Assembly: GCA_016203755.1 (NCBI GenBank)
Contig: JACQMD010000153.1
Location: 1-14,775, forward strand
Direction of reading: 5' to 3'
From: Candidatus Roizmanbacteria bacterium
Lineage (GTDB): Bacteria > Patescibacteriota > Microgenomatia > GCA-001788215 > 2-01-FULL-40-14
Length of the DNA stretch: 14,775 nt
The notes under the pieces were generated by a model. That model saw only the letters and a list, made by a program, of their open reading frames with translations. It made no database searches and was not told the origin of the DNA. Below are positions 1-7,417 of this stretch, piece after piece (within the stretch, counting starts at the first letter, position 1; each line of letters begins with the position of its first letter). The position numbers and the translations under genes were made by a program.

Positions 1-1633
1 GACTTGATGCTCCTTTTATTGCATTGATAAATTCAAATCCTACCCCTCGGGCTTTTGGATCGACTTTCAGCATACAGAGACCGAATTGACCGCGGCCTCC
101 GGTTTGCCTGATGTATTTTCCTTCAGCATCAGCTTTACCTTTAATCGTTTCTTTGTACGCTACCTGTGGAGCACCCACATTGGCGGCAACCTTAAATTCG
201 CGCATCATCCGGTCGACAAGAATCTCAAGATGCAGTTCACCCATGCCGGCAATAATGGTCTGGTTGGTTTCGTGATTGGTGCGGATTTTAAACGTCGGAT
301 CTTCTTCAGCCAGGCGCTGGAGCGCATACCCCATTTTTTCCTGATCTGCCCGGGTTTTTGGTTCAATGGCAAGCGATATGACTGGATCCGGAAATGAGAT
401 ACTTTCCAATAATATTGGTTGTTGTTCGTCAGCAAGCGTATCACCGGTACTCGTATCTTTGATTCCAACAACAGCAACGATCTCTCCCGCGTATGCTTCC
501 TTAATTTCCTCACGTGTGTTGGCGTGCATGAGAAGCAGTCGACCCACCCGTTCTTTTTCACGTTTGCCGACGTTGTATGCATAGGTTGCCGTGGTCAGTT
601 TTCCCGAATAAATACGGATATACGTGAGTTTACCCACATGCGGATCAATCTGAATCTTAAATGCGAGCGCTGAAAATGGTTCATGAAAGTCTGGTTTACG
701 GGTAATTTCTTCATTGGTTTTGGGGTTAATTCCTTTCATAGGCGGAACATCAACCGGAGCGGGGAGATAATCAATAACAGCATCCAACAGCGGTTGGACA
801 CCTTTATTGCGGAGCGACGACCCGGCGTAAATCGGGACAAGTTTGTAGGTAATAACCGCTGCACGAAGTGCTTTTTTCAGCTCGTCAACAGTCGGCTCTT
901 TCCCTTCCAGATATTTCTCAAGGAGTGCGTCATCTGTTTCAGCTATTTGTTCCACAAGTTTTCCCCGAAATTTTTCTACCTGATCTTTCATGTCCGCAGG
1001 TATCTCATCGCTTTCGTCAAATTTGGCACCCAGCTCATCACTTCCCCAGATATATGATTTTCTGCTCAAAAGATCAACAGTACCTTTAAACGTTGACTCG
1101 CTTCCGATGGGGAGCACCATAATTGCGGGGTTTGCGCCGAGCCGGCGTTTAATACTTTCAACCGTGGCGAGAAAATTGGCACCTACTTTATCCATTTTAT
1201 TGACAAAACAAATGCGCGGGACTTTATACTTGTCTGCCTGGTGCCAGACGGTTTCGGATTGAGATTGGACTCCCTCTTCTGCATCAAGAACAGTGATTCC
1301 TCCATCCAACACTCGAAGCGATCGTTCAACTTCAGCAGTAAAGTCCACGTGTCCGGGAGTATCAATGATATTGATCCGGTAGTTTTTCCAGAATGCAGTG
1401 GTTGCAGCAGATACGATAGTGATACCCCGTTCGCGCTCCTGCGCCATCCAGTCCATTTGCGTCGTGCCTTCATCAATATCGCCGATTTTATACGTTTTTC
1501 CGGTGTAAAAAAGAATGCGTTCCGTTGTGGTCGTTTTCCCTGCATCAATATGGGCAATAATGCCGATGTTGCGGATTTTATCCAGCGGATATTGTTGAAT
1601 ACGGTTGCTTGTGTCAGTTTTTGAATCTGCCAT
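1..1633 (-). CDS. fusA: Elongation factor G, 3' end outside window
   Basis: Translational GTPase that drives ribosome translocation in the cytoplasm. About 544 residues are present of the roughly 700 usual; the C-terminal part lies beyond base 1. Reading down from ATG 1631-1633, the protein shows the G1 loop AHIDAGKT (residues 27-34), the switch segment RGITI (69-73), G3 DTPGHVD (91-97) and G4 NKMD (145-148). Further on come domain II and the conserved GMGELHLEI stretch of domain III. The frame is open from the start codon to the window edge, so the gene is intact as far as seen. No Shine-Dalgarno is visible before the ATG, but a good promoter lies about 50 bp upstream. The family assignment is certain. 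It is a core gene and marks the left border of the accessory island. Confidence 0.97.
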   Translation of the reverse strand, partial: MADSKTDTSNRIQQYPLDKIRNIGIIAHIDAGKTTTTERILFYTGKTYKIGDIDEGTTQMDWMAQERERGITIVSAATTAFWKNYRINIIDTPGHVDFTAEVERSLRVLDGGITVLDAEEGVQSQSETVWHQADKYKVPRICFVNKMDKVGANFLATVESIKRRLGANPAIMVLPIGSESTFKGTVDLLSRKSYIWGSDELGAKFDESDEIPADMKDQVEKFRGKLVEQIAETDDALLEKYLEGKEPTVDELKKALRAAVITYKLVPIYAGSSLRNKGVQPLLDAVIDYLPAPVDVPPMKGINPKTNEEITRKPDFHEPFSALAFKIQIDPHVGKLTYIRIYSGKLTTATYAYNVGKREKERVGRLLLMHANTREEIKEAYAGEIVAVVGIKDTSTGDTLADEQQPILLESISFPDPVISLAIEPKTRADQEKMGYALQRLAEEDPTFKIRTNHETNQTIIAGMGELHLEILVDRMMREFKVAANVGAPQVAYKETIKGKADAEGKYIRQTGGRGQFGLCMLKVDPKARGVGFEFINAIKGASS

Positions 1634-1684
1634 AGATACTTTTACAATAAATAAATCACGCCGATCTTTCGACGTGAGAAAATG

Positions 1685-1713
1685 ATTATAGCAGGTTAGT
1701 AACGAGAAGACAA
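1685..1713 (-). promoter_or_regulatory. Promoter of fusA
   Basis: On the minus strand TTGTCT (1708-1713) and TATAAT (1685-1690) are separated by exactly 17 bp. The predicted transcription start is near 1678, giving a leader of about 45 nt before the fusA ATG. The same TTGTC(T/A)-17-TATAAT arrangement precedes the DsbA-like gene at 12125-12153, which supports both calls. Confidence 0.75.
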
Positions 1714-1827
1714 GCGTCTACCCTCGTTATCGTAAGTGGAGAATATCAGCTTGGCCGGATTAAATTTTTGAATAGTTTTTGAAGCGTCTAAAATCTCAAT
1801 TCCCTATACTTTTCCGTTCTTTGTTAT

Positions 1828-1927
1828 TGTCAGTTTGCATAAAAAGATTAACATTTTTCGAACCTGAGCATGAAAAATTTTGCAGAGCCAGGCTCAACTT
1901 TTGTTAAACATTTCGTGCAAACTGACA
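1828..1927 (+). repeat. 100-bp palindromic element, copy A
   Basis: The ends are TGTCAGTTTGCA and TGCAAACTGACA, a perfect 12-bp terminal inverted repeat. The arms continue as an imperfect palindrome to an AAAATTTT centre, with an inner GAGCC/GGCTC hairpin. This is one of five same-length copies in the window. Copy A differs from E by 2 positions and from C by 3 after orientation is matched. There is no direct repeat immediately outside the ends (GTTAT on the left, GTGTT on the right). It is too short to encode a protein, so it is a MITE-like or REP-like non-autonomous element by architecture. The mobilising enzyme is unknown. Confidence 0.9.
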
Positions 1928-2035
1928 GTGTTATGACTTCCGCGTGCTTGGAACCAATTTTGTTAAATGGTGTTCAACTATGAAAGGAGTAATTCCAGAA
2001 TACCAATGTACAACATCCATATACGATGGGCACCG

Positions 2036-2884
2036 CTATATTGAGGAATAGACAGATTTCCGTTCAGGCAGAAGTTCGTCAAGAAGGCAGTCAGTAAGTG
2101 CCCCGATATGAAGGCGCTTGAGAATTTCAATCCGCCGCTCATATTCGGGGCTCTCATCGCTCCATTCTCTACGTTGTTCCTTATCCCACTCGGGCCGTTC
2201 ATGAGGGCGTTGGATAGTTGGTAAAAGGTTCATTGCTTCCAGTGGTGGCAATAATCCTAACCTGTCAAGAGAATGTTCGATAAGCACTGTAGGAGTCTCG
2301 TACTTTTGTCTAAAGAATTCGACGAGTTCGTCAGGTGTGAACTCGGAAGGGGCATCACTTAAATGATAGAACTTGCCACTGGTGAGGTGTTGTAAACCTG
2401 CCCCTAAATAAAGGGTGCCGAAAATCTCTTCCCGTCTGTCAATGCTTCTTCTAAATTCTTCCAACCCTTCTGGATGTTCCTCCCACCATTGTTCATGCAG
2501 GCGTTCCTCAGTGTCTTCATTAAACGGATTCGCACTCTCCGGAATTGGTGGTACGATTCCTGCTTTCTCCAACACGGTACTCACTCTTGTGTCACCAAGC
2601 TCAACTATTGAAAAATAGGCACGGGCAGTATGGTTCTCCTGTATTTCCCATATCCGTGCTACTAGGCTCTCATGGTCTAAGCCACGCTGCTCTTGGTGAC
2701 TTTGTTGAGGCTCTATTGAACCACTCGGGATACCCCCTGCATCTTTAGCGGGCGCTTCCAAAAAACCAGGATATTCGGGTGAAAGGCGTGGCATAAGCTG
2801 CGACGGTGGCGACAACGTAATGCTTACCAGCCCGTGCCGTGTTAAGTTTAGTATATCACCATTTTTCAATCTCCTGAATACCAT
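2036..2884 (-). CDS. Unknown charged protein with two related modules
   Basis: The 282-residue ORF is not recognised as a known family. It is soluble and acidic, with no membrane segment. It contains two related modules: one around GIVPPIPESANPFN...EEFRRSIDRREEIFGTLYLGA (about residues 110-170) and a weaker one around LGLLPPLEAMN...YERRIEILKRLHIGA (about 205-265), ending LLDELLPERKS. The gene at 7418-7822 is a clear shorter paralog: QEQRGL(D/E)H..LVARI.EIQ, EEFRR-type helices and the LDEL.P.RKS end match. The start is doubtful. ATG 2882-2884 lies only 4 bp from palindromic element B, and the first 50 or so residues may not be the true N-terminus, because the DNA conserved with the paralog at 2796-2822 is best read in another frame. 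Function is unknown. Confidence 0.6.
   Translation of the reverse strand: MVFRRLKNGDILNLTRHGLVSITLSPPSQLMPRLSPEYPGFLEAPAKDAGGIPSGSIEPQQSHQEQRGLDHESLVARIWEIQENHTARAYFSIVELGDTRVSTVLEKAGIVPPIPESANPFNEDTEERLHEQWWEEHPEGLEEFRRSIDRREEIFGTLYLGAGLQHLTSGKFYHLSDAPSEFTPDELVEFFRQKYETPTVLIEHSLDRLGLLPPLEAMNLLPTIQRPHERPEWDKEQRREWSDESPEYERRIEILKRLHIGALTDCLLDELLPERKSVYSSI
2796..2845 (-). repeat. Conserved 5' block shared with the paralog at 7826-7866
   Basis: A block of about 40-50 bp at the 5' end of the unknown gene is nearly identical to the block before its paralog. On the minus strand the two share GCACGGGC, then CATTACGT and CGCCACCGT. In the frame reading HYVVATVAA (2796-2822 here, 7826-7852 there) the three base differences all fall in third codon positions. 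In the frame of the long ORF they change amino acids. This favours a former coding segment in the HYVVATVAA frame, but no ATG opens that frame in either copy. Confidence 0.6.
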
Positions 2885-2888
2885 TACG

Positions 2889-2988
2889 TGTCAGTTTGCA
2901 CGAAATGTTTAACAAAAGTTGAGCCTGGCTCTGCAAAATTTTTCATGCTCAGGCTCGGAAAATGTTAATCTTTTTGTGCAAACTGACA
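2889..2988 (-). repeat. 100-bp palindromic element, copy B
   Basis: Same family as copy A in the opposite orientation, with A and B bracketing the unknown gene at 2036-2884 as inverted copies. Its termini are the same 12-bp TGTCAGTTTGCA repeat. It differs from copy E at 3 positions, one of which improves the inner stem (GAGCCTG/CAGGCTC now pairs fully). Its right end abuts the broken transposase at 2989-3266. No target duplication is visible (TTACG on the left, TCCAG on the right). Confidence 0.9.
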
Positions 2989-3266
2989 TCCAGACCCACC
3001 AGCACATTCACTGGCGTATTCGGGCGAGAGGGTGTCTCGGCATAGAGCACCGCAAACGCCTCCTCATCGATGCGACAGAAGTATTCCCGGTAGAAGGTGC
3101 CCGCCCACGACTGCTCCAACCGTTCCCGTACTTTGTCCGGCAACGCCTCCAGGCTACTGGACATCTGCGACTCGCCATGACTGGCATTCTCACGAAACAT
3201 GTTTTCGCTTTCCTGGTCTGGTCGATCGGCGTTCGCTCTACCAGAGTTTACCAGCTTTTCGCTCAT
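2989..3266 (-). pseudogene. IS1182-type transposase, N-terminal fragment cut by element B
   Basis: About 92 codons from ATG 3264-3266. The stretch SWAGTFYREYFCRIDEE...PSRPNTPVNVLVGL matches, from memory, the start of IS1182-family transposases, where NTPVNVLVGLE leads into the rest of the N-terminal domain. The reading frame runs into the terminal repeat of element B two residues after VGL, and the remaining several hundred codons (including the DDE catalytic core) are found nowhere in the window. A weak AAAAAAGG lies at ribosome-binding distance. This is a dead fragment, either interrupted by B or joined to it by recombination. Confidence 0.75.
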
Positions 3267-3290
3267 TGCACGAACCTTTTTTCAGTCGAC

Positions 3291-3491
3291 TCACGTATCT
3301 GCTATCGCACAAAACAAATGCAGTATGATATCATCGTCAAGTAGCATGGTTATCACCTCCTAAGTGATGTCCATGCTTATGTGTTAGTCTATACTTATTT
3401 AGCTTCAACTACAAACTATAGATGTTCAGATAAAGATTCTTGGCGTTTGACCAGGCGGTGCTCAAGGGAAAAAGCACGGATCTTTATCTGA
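3291..3491 (-). mobile_element. Left-end remnant of a second insertion sequence
   Basis: Reading the minus strand from 3491: TCAGATAAAGAT (3480-3491) has a perfect inverted partner at 3426-3437. An AT-rich leader follows, then a very strong ribosome binding site AGGAGG (3356-3361) placed 8 nt from ATG 3345-3347. This opens an 18-residue frame, MLLDDDIILHLFCAIADT, that stops at TGA 3291-3293. The layout (terminal repeat, leader, strong SD, short hydrophobic-acidic N-terminus) looks like the beginning of an IS whose transposase was cut off. The peptide recalls N-termini of IS4/IS982-type transposases, but the family call is uncertain. Confidence 0.45.
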
Positions 3492-3516
3492 CGTACTATA
3501 GCACCAGAGGGTAGAT

Positions 3517-4212
3517 ATGGGGAATAGAATCAAAGTTGACAGAATCAGTAGCCTGCAGGAAGTAGAATATTTTTCCGCTTTAGGGGTTAGTATTCTCGGC
3601 TTTTCCGTTGGGGACAAAATTCCCGATGGTCGATGGATTGGTGAACATGAGTTAGAGGCAATTTTCAACAGATTTGCCCGTGGACCCTATTCACTTCATC
3701 TGGATCGATTCCATGTCGACCTGGACTATTTTCAATATATCAATCACAGATTTCATTTCCCTTATGTTCAGGTTGACTATCATCAATTCGAAATAGAGAT
3801 CATTCAACCTAGCCTGAAGGATCAACAAGACCTCATCTGTTCAGGGATTCAAGCCGATCATGATATGGAGATTGGCTGGATCGAAGCGGCTGTCCGCGAA
3901 GTTGTGAGCCGAGGAGCGAAATACTGTATTCTTGAGGTCTTAACGGACATAGAGGATGCCTGGGCTCACCTGCTCGAGGCCGAAAAGTACGAGGGTGAAT
4001 TTACGGTCCAAGAACTGCTAGATCTATCGAGGCAGTATCCGATAATGTTGTCTCTGAACTACGCCAGGAACAATATTCAGGACGTCAGCAGGATGTTCGG
4101 GCAAGAGGTCTTTTATCACTTTACGTTAGGCGACATTTCGGGCGATCCATACCTTAAACATTTAGTTGATTTTCAAACTGCGCTAGACTTGGTTTCCGCT
4201 CTGAGGGTGTGA
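3517..4212 (+). CDS. PRA-isomerase-like barrel protein without the catalytic Cys
   Basis: 231 residues with no signal peptide or membrane segment. The N-terminus IKVDRISSLQEVEYFSALGVSILGF has the shape of phosphoribosylanthranilate isomerase (TrpF: KICGITSLEDA...GADALGF). The later strands LHLDRF, VQVDYHQFE, YCILEVL, IMLSLNYA and FHFTLGDISGDP-like segments suit a small TIM barrel. The catalytic Cys of the KxCGIT motif is replaced by Asp (KVDRIS), and no other trp gene is near, so ordinary tryptophan synthesis is unlikely. An AGAGGG sequence sits at 6 nt before ATG 3517. The gene appears intact although it lies between transposon debris and an acyl-CoA dehydrogenase scrap. The fold assignment is an inference from a few motifs; function is unknown. 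Confidence 0.6.
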   Translation: MGNRIKVDRISSLQEVEYFSALGVSILGFSVGDKIPDGRWIGEHELEAIFNRFARGPYSLHLDRFHVDLDYFQYINHRFHFPYVQVDYHQFEIEIIQPSLKDQQDLICSGIQADHDMEIGWIEAAVREVVSRGAKYCILEVLTDIEDAWAHLLEAEKYEGEFTVQELLDLSRQYPIMLSLNYARNNIQDVSRMFGQEVFYHFTLGDISGDPYLKHLVDFQTALDLVSALRV

Positions 4213-4269
4213 TGTACCGGAGCAGAGAAGGGACACTGATCGTCCGCTTCTGTACAAATTGCGCGACCA

Positions 4270-4500
4270 GGCCTACCGGTACACCCGGCTTTCGGCTGGC
4301 GCGCAACATTCCTGTGATGGGAGAGGTGGGCGAGGACTATGCCAGTCATGCTGAACTCCTGTATGAACACTGCCGGGTGCCGGTGAGCAACCGGATCGGG
4401 CCGGAAGGCGCCGGGTTTGCCCTGGCTCAGGAACGTCTGGGACCCGGCCGTATCCATCACTGCATGCACTGGATCGGTATCTGTGAGCGGGCGCTCGCAC
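4270..4500 (+). pseudogene. Acyl-CoA dehydrogenase fragment
   Basis: About 75 codons in one frame read TPGFRLARNIPVMGEVGEDY, then ASHAELLYEHCRVPVSNRIG, then EGAGFALAQERLGPGRIHHCM and HWIGICERA. This is the conserved middle beta domain and the start of the C-terminal helical domain of FAD-dependent acyl-CoA dehydrogenases. The flavin and substrate-binding remainder on both sides is absent (the full family is about 380-400 residues). The frame changes character after ERALARRC and stops at about 4532. The DNA is visibly richer in G+C than its surroundings. It begins just downstream of the preceding gene's stop and is best explained as a horizontally acquired scrap left by rearrangement. Confidence 0.8.
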
Positions 4501-4532
4501 GAAGGTGTGTCTACTTCTCCAATAGGAGTTGA

Positions 4533-4702
4533 TGCAGCAGTAGGTTTGGCGTGCTGAATGACAATATGTTGTCTGCAAGATCTGGATCAAACTAGACTTA
4601 CGAACATGCAAACTAATCACACCTGTTCTTCAACGATACAATTCTACCTGCATCTTGGCAAAATCTTCCCACGTTTGATCGCTCCATGTCTAGCAACGAT
4701 AG
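4533..4702. other. Gene-free stretch before element C
   Basis: No coding region, RNA gene or clear signal is seen here. Frames are short and of poor composition on both strands. It separates the acyl-CoA dehydrogenase scrap from palindromic element C. Confidence 0.5.
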
Positions 4703-4802
4703 TGTCAGTTTGCATAAAAAGATTAACATTTTTCGAGCTTGAGCATGAAAAATTTTGCAGAGTCAGGCTCAACTTTTGTTAAACATTTCGTGCAAACTGA
4801 CA
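4703..4802 (+). repeat. 100-bp palindromic element, copy C
   Basis: Same orientation as A. Reverse-complemented, it is identical base for base to copy D over all 100 bp, so C and D form perfect inverted repeats bracketing 4803-6247. The flanks are GATAG on the left and TTGTA on the right, with no direct repeat. The terminal 12-bp inverted repeats and AAAATTTT centre are as in A. Confidence 0.9.
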
Positions 4803-4946
4803 TTGTAGGAAAGGAACAAGGTAAAGATTATAAGAGTCCCAAGACCAAACTTTAAATTTATCCGGAGCATTTGGGAACTTCTCCCTTCGTCATCAAGACG
4901 CGTTAGATTGGAGGGACTCGCACCATCTACTGCAAAGAGAATAGGC

Positions 4947-5711
4947 TTAATTCTGAGGTTTTGAGTTAGGCAACAGGGAGAAAGTGCTAAGAATTTTGTC
5001 GATTATCTCGTGATATTGAGAATGCTCAGGAAACTCGTTGATGGAGATATAGAGTACTTCGTTGCCTTTAGGTATCCAGATCATCTTTCCTGATGGCAGA
5101 TTGGTAGTACGTGAAGGGATTATGAGTTCAATACTAGATTCCTCTCCCACTTTAACAGATTTGCTGTCTTGGTATTGGACGGGTGTATCTTCTCCCCTTC
5201 TACTCAACCAGCTTGCCAAACTCTCATTGGACAATCTAGGAGTCGTTGATACTCCTATGTCTATCTTGACATAACCCTCTTCGGCTAATCTAGCACTTTC
5301 TCCTTTTGACCCTTCAATGGTTGGATCGAACGTAGCAATTTGAGCAACACCTCCCTGCCATGCAGCTCCCGAAGGTGTAGGACGAAGATACCATCCCTTC
5401 GGATATTGAATTGAATAGCCATAGAATGGGTCAACATATATCTCCCATTCCTTTTCTGCCCTGATAACAGATGAAGACTGTTGGATGATGTCATCTGGTC
5501 GATAATCAGGGTTTTGCGAGTCAGCGCTACGAAATTGGGAAACCAATGGTAAGAAAACCGAAGGAGTAGGATTATCCGGCGAGGTCTGTGTCTGAGCAGT
5601 CTGAAGGTTGACAAAGAGACTCAGGACTACGCCGAGCACTACTACCGACACAAGACCCAAAACGGTCTTCAGCCATCCTGGGAGGTTGGAAAGAAAAGAA
5701 AGATTCTTCAT
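4947..5711 (-). CDS. Membrane-anchored PsbP-like protein
   Basis: 254 residues. A single N-terminal hydrophobic helix (about 16-35, TVLGLVSVVVLGVVLSLFV) anchors the protein, followed by a Thr/Pro/Ser-rich linker to about residue 80. The extracytoplasmic domain opens with YVDPFYGYSIQYPKGWYL, the signature of the PsbP/Mog1-like fold, and ends IIDKILSTFSLLP, the usual last helix of such domains. In bacteria these are secreted or anchored proteins of unknown role, often with a YS..YP.GW start as here. The domain looks complete and the gene intact. A TATAAT box lies about 48 bp upstream of the start codon. It is the only whole gene between inverted elements C and D. Confidence 0.7.
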   Translation of the reverse strand: MKNLSFLSNLPGWLKTVLGLVSVVVLGVVLSLFVNLQTAQTQTSPDNPTPSVFLPLVSQFRSADSQNPDYRPDDIIQQSSSVIRAEKEWEIYVDPFYGYSIQYPKGWYLRPTPSGAAWQGGVAQIATFDPTIEGSKGESARLAEEGYVKIDIGVSTTPRLSNESLASWLSRRGEDTPVQYQDSKSVKVGEESSIELIIPSRTTNLPSGKMIWIPKGNEVLYISINEFPEHSQYHEIIDKILSTFSLLPNSKPQN

Positions 5712-5758
5712 ACGCTATACGCTCCGTCCTTCGGTTTCTGAGATTGCTTGTACCCTAC

Positions 5759-5764
5759 ATTATA
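5759..5764 (-). promoter_or_regulatory. Probable -10 box of the PsbP-like gene
   Basis: TATAAT on the minus strand, in the context TTTAGTATAATGTAG, about 48 bp before ATG 5709-5711. No convincing -35 hexamer lies 16-18 bp further upstream (TTGTGG is at 15 bp). The remaining intergenic sequence up to 5948 shows no gene. Confidence 0.4.
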
Positions 5765-6247
5765 CTAAACACAGTCAAGCCACAACGCGAACCCTCTGCT
5801 CCTCTTTCCATTTTTGGGGCCTTAAAGTAAGATCGCAATTACTCAATTTGATCGTAGCGCATAAAACCCCCAATTGATTTGCCGAGAACTTGCCGCGAAT
5901 TTGCCAGTAACAGGAATCCACTATCATTAGCTGAAAGGCGACGCTTCTGTGAAATGTCGAAAACAGCACGACCCCTTAGATTGGATTGACCATAGGGTAA
6001 TCAGCAACGCCTTAAAATCGTTGGATGATTTGCAGGCGTTGAGCAGACAGGAGGATCTGATCGGCCTAAATATCGTTGGAGAGCAATCTCAAGGTATAGA
6101 TCGGGACACTTCTACGGGACGAGCGGTTGTACTACGTAAACTTCTCCTCGAAGCGATTGAGTCACTACGACCTCACCGAGGAACTCCCAACTACCACGAT
6201 GTGGCCTGGCATCACTACGTTATCATCACTGAGCGATTTATCAATGG

Positions 6248-6347
6248 TGTCAGTTTGCACGAAATGTTTAACAAAAGTTGAGCCTGACTCTGCAAAATTT
6301 TTCATGCTCAAGCTCGAAAAATGTTAATCTTTTTATGCAAACTGACA
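6248..6347 (-). repeat. 100-bp palindromic element, copy D
   Basis: Identical to copy C in inverted orientation. It interrupts the regulator-like gene immediately after codon 99 plus two bases. To its right lies a 27-bp linker (6348-6374) containing AAAAGGAGGTGA, then element F. ATGG precedes D (6244-6247) and recurs 2 bp after F (6467-6470), possibly a 4-bp target duplication around the D-F pair. Confidence 0.9.
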
Positions 6348-6374
6348 ATCTGGCTCAAGAAAGGAGGTGAGATT

Positions 6375-6464
6375 GTAAGTTTGCAAAAATAATTTTGCAT
6401 AATTTAGCCTCAAATTGAAAAATCACGGTGCAAAATTGAGGCTAACGTTTTTTGCAAACTTACA
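6375..6464. repeat. 90-bp palindromic element F, second sequence type
   Basis: The ends TGTAAGTTTGCAAAA and TTTTGCAAACTTACA are a perfect 15-bp inverted repeat. An inner pair, AGCCTCAA (left) and TTGAGGCT (right), makes a second hairpin arm. The outer 12 bases differ from the A-E family by one base (TGTAAG for TGTCAG), but the interior is unrelated. It sits directly after a strong Shine-Dalgarno-like sequence at 6360-6371 and within the split regulator gene. It encodes nothing. Confidence 0.85.
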
Positions 6465-7417
6465 GTATGGATACTCAATAGGTGTGATTGCTAGATTAAT
6501 GGGTAGAAGCAGAAATGACATCAGCGTCCACCTTTCTACAGGGAAAGTGAAGCTACGTGAGCTCCTTCATAGATATGATTACGACCTAGATATTGCTATT
6601 CAAGAACGAAAAGAGGTTGGTGGGGGGCAATATCATGGTGTCACTCTAACAGCCAGTTCATTTGTGGAACGTTTTGCAGAACCAGCAACCGCACGGCTTA
6701 CGCGTAAAGAATTAGAAATCTTAGGCTTGGACGTTGAGAAGTTCCGCACTAACTATGTTACCTCCCTAGTCATACCTGGACCGCGCGACGAAGAGTTGGT
6801 GGGGACTAAGCGTCTTTACCTCATATTAACAAGAAAATCTGAATGGAACCATATGAAAGAGGCGATTAAGCAAGTGTCAATACCTCAAGATAACAACTTT
6901 CAGAATTACCGAGCTAAAGGACTTGAGGATTCATTGGATAATCTTTGGATTACAGTTCCAGAAGAATATTTAGTGAGAGTTGATATTGACAACGACGACA
7001 ATATAGTCTTGACTCCTCAAAATCCTGTTTATTTTTATCCCGAGCTTGAACTGCAAGATTATCTGCCTTGTCCCGGTTATGACCAAATGTACAATTTAAC
7101 TCACCTCGGAAGATTGAATCATAAATATATCCCGATAATGACCGTATGGAGTGATTGGATGATATTTAAAAGTCCAACCAGGTTAGAAAAATTCCTTTCA
7201 GAGGAACGAATTGACAACAAAACTTTATTAAGGGAGTGGCTTTTGGCAAAATCTAGTGAGGACCATCCGAGGGGGATATGGAAAGACGCCCCAGAAAAAA
7301 AAGATTTGGATTCTCTGTTCTTCAAAAGTGATCCGGACATTGACCAGGACTTTTATCTGAGGAACTCCCTACTGGAATCGCACATGTGGGGGGCGTGGGC
7401 CGAATCGCTCCGGCAGA

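Noticed and set aside
1980..2051. Plus-strand 23-codon ORF after element A
   Set aside because: It is short, has no recognisable motif and overlaps the 3' end of the unknown gene.
6415..6465. ATG 6415 as the start of the C-terminal regulator protein
   Set aside because: It lies within palindrome F. The codons up to 6464 are element sequence.
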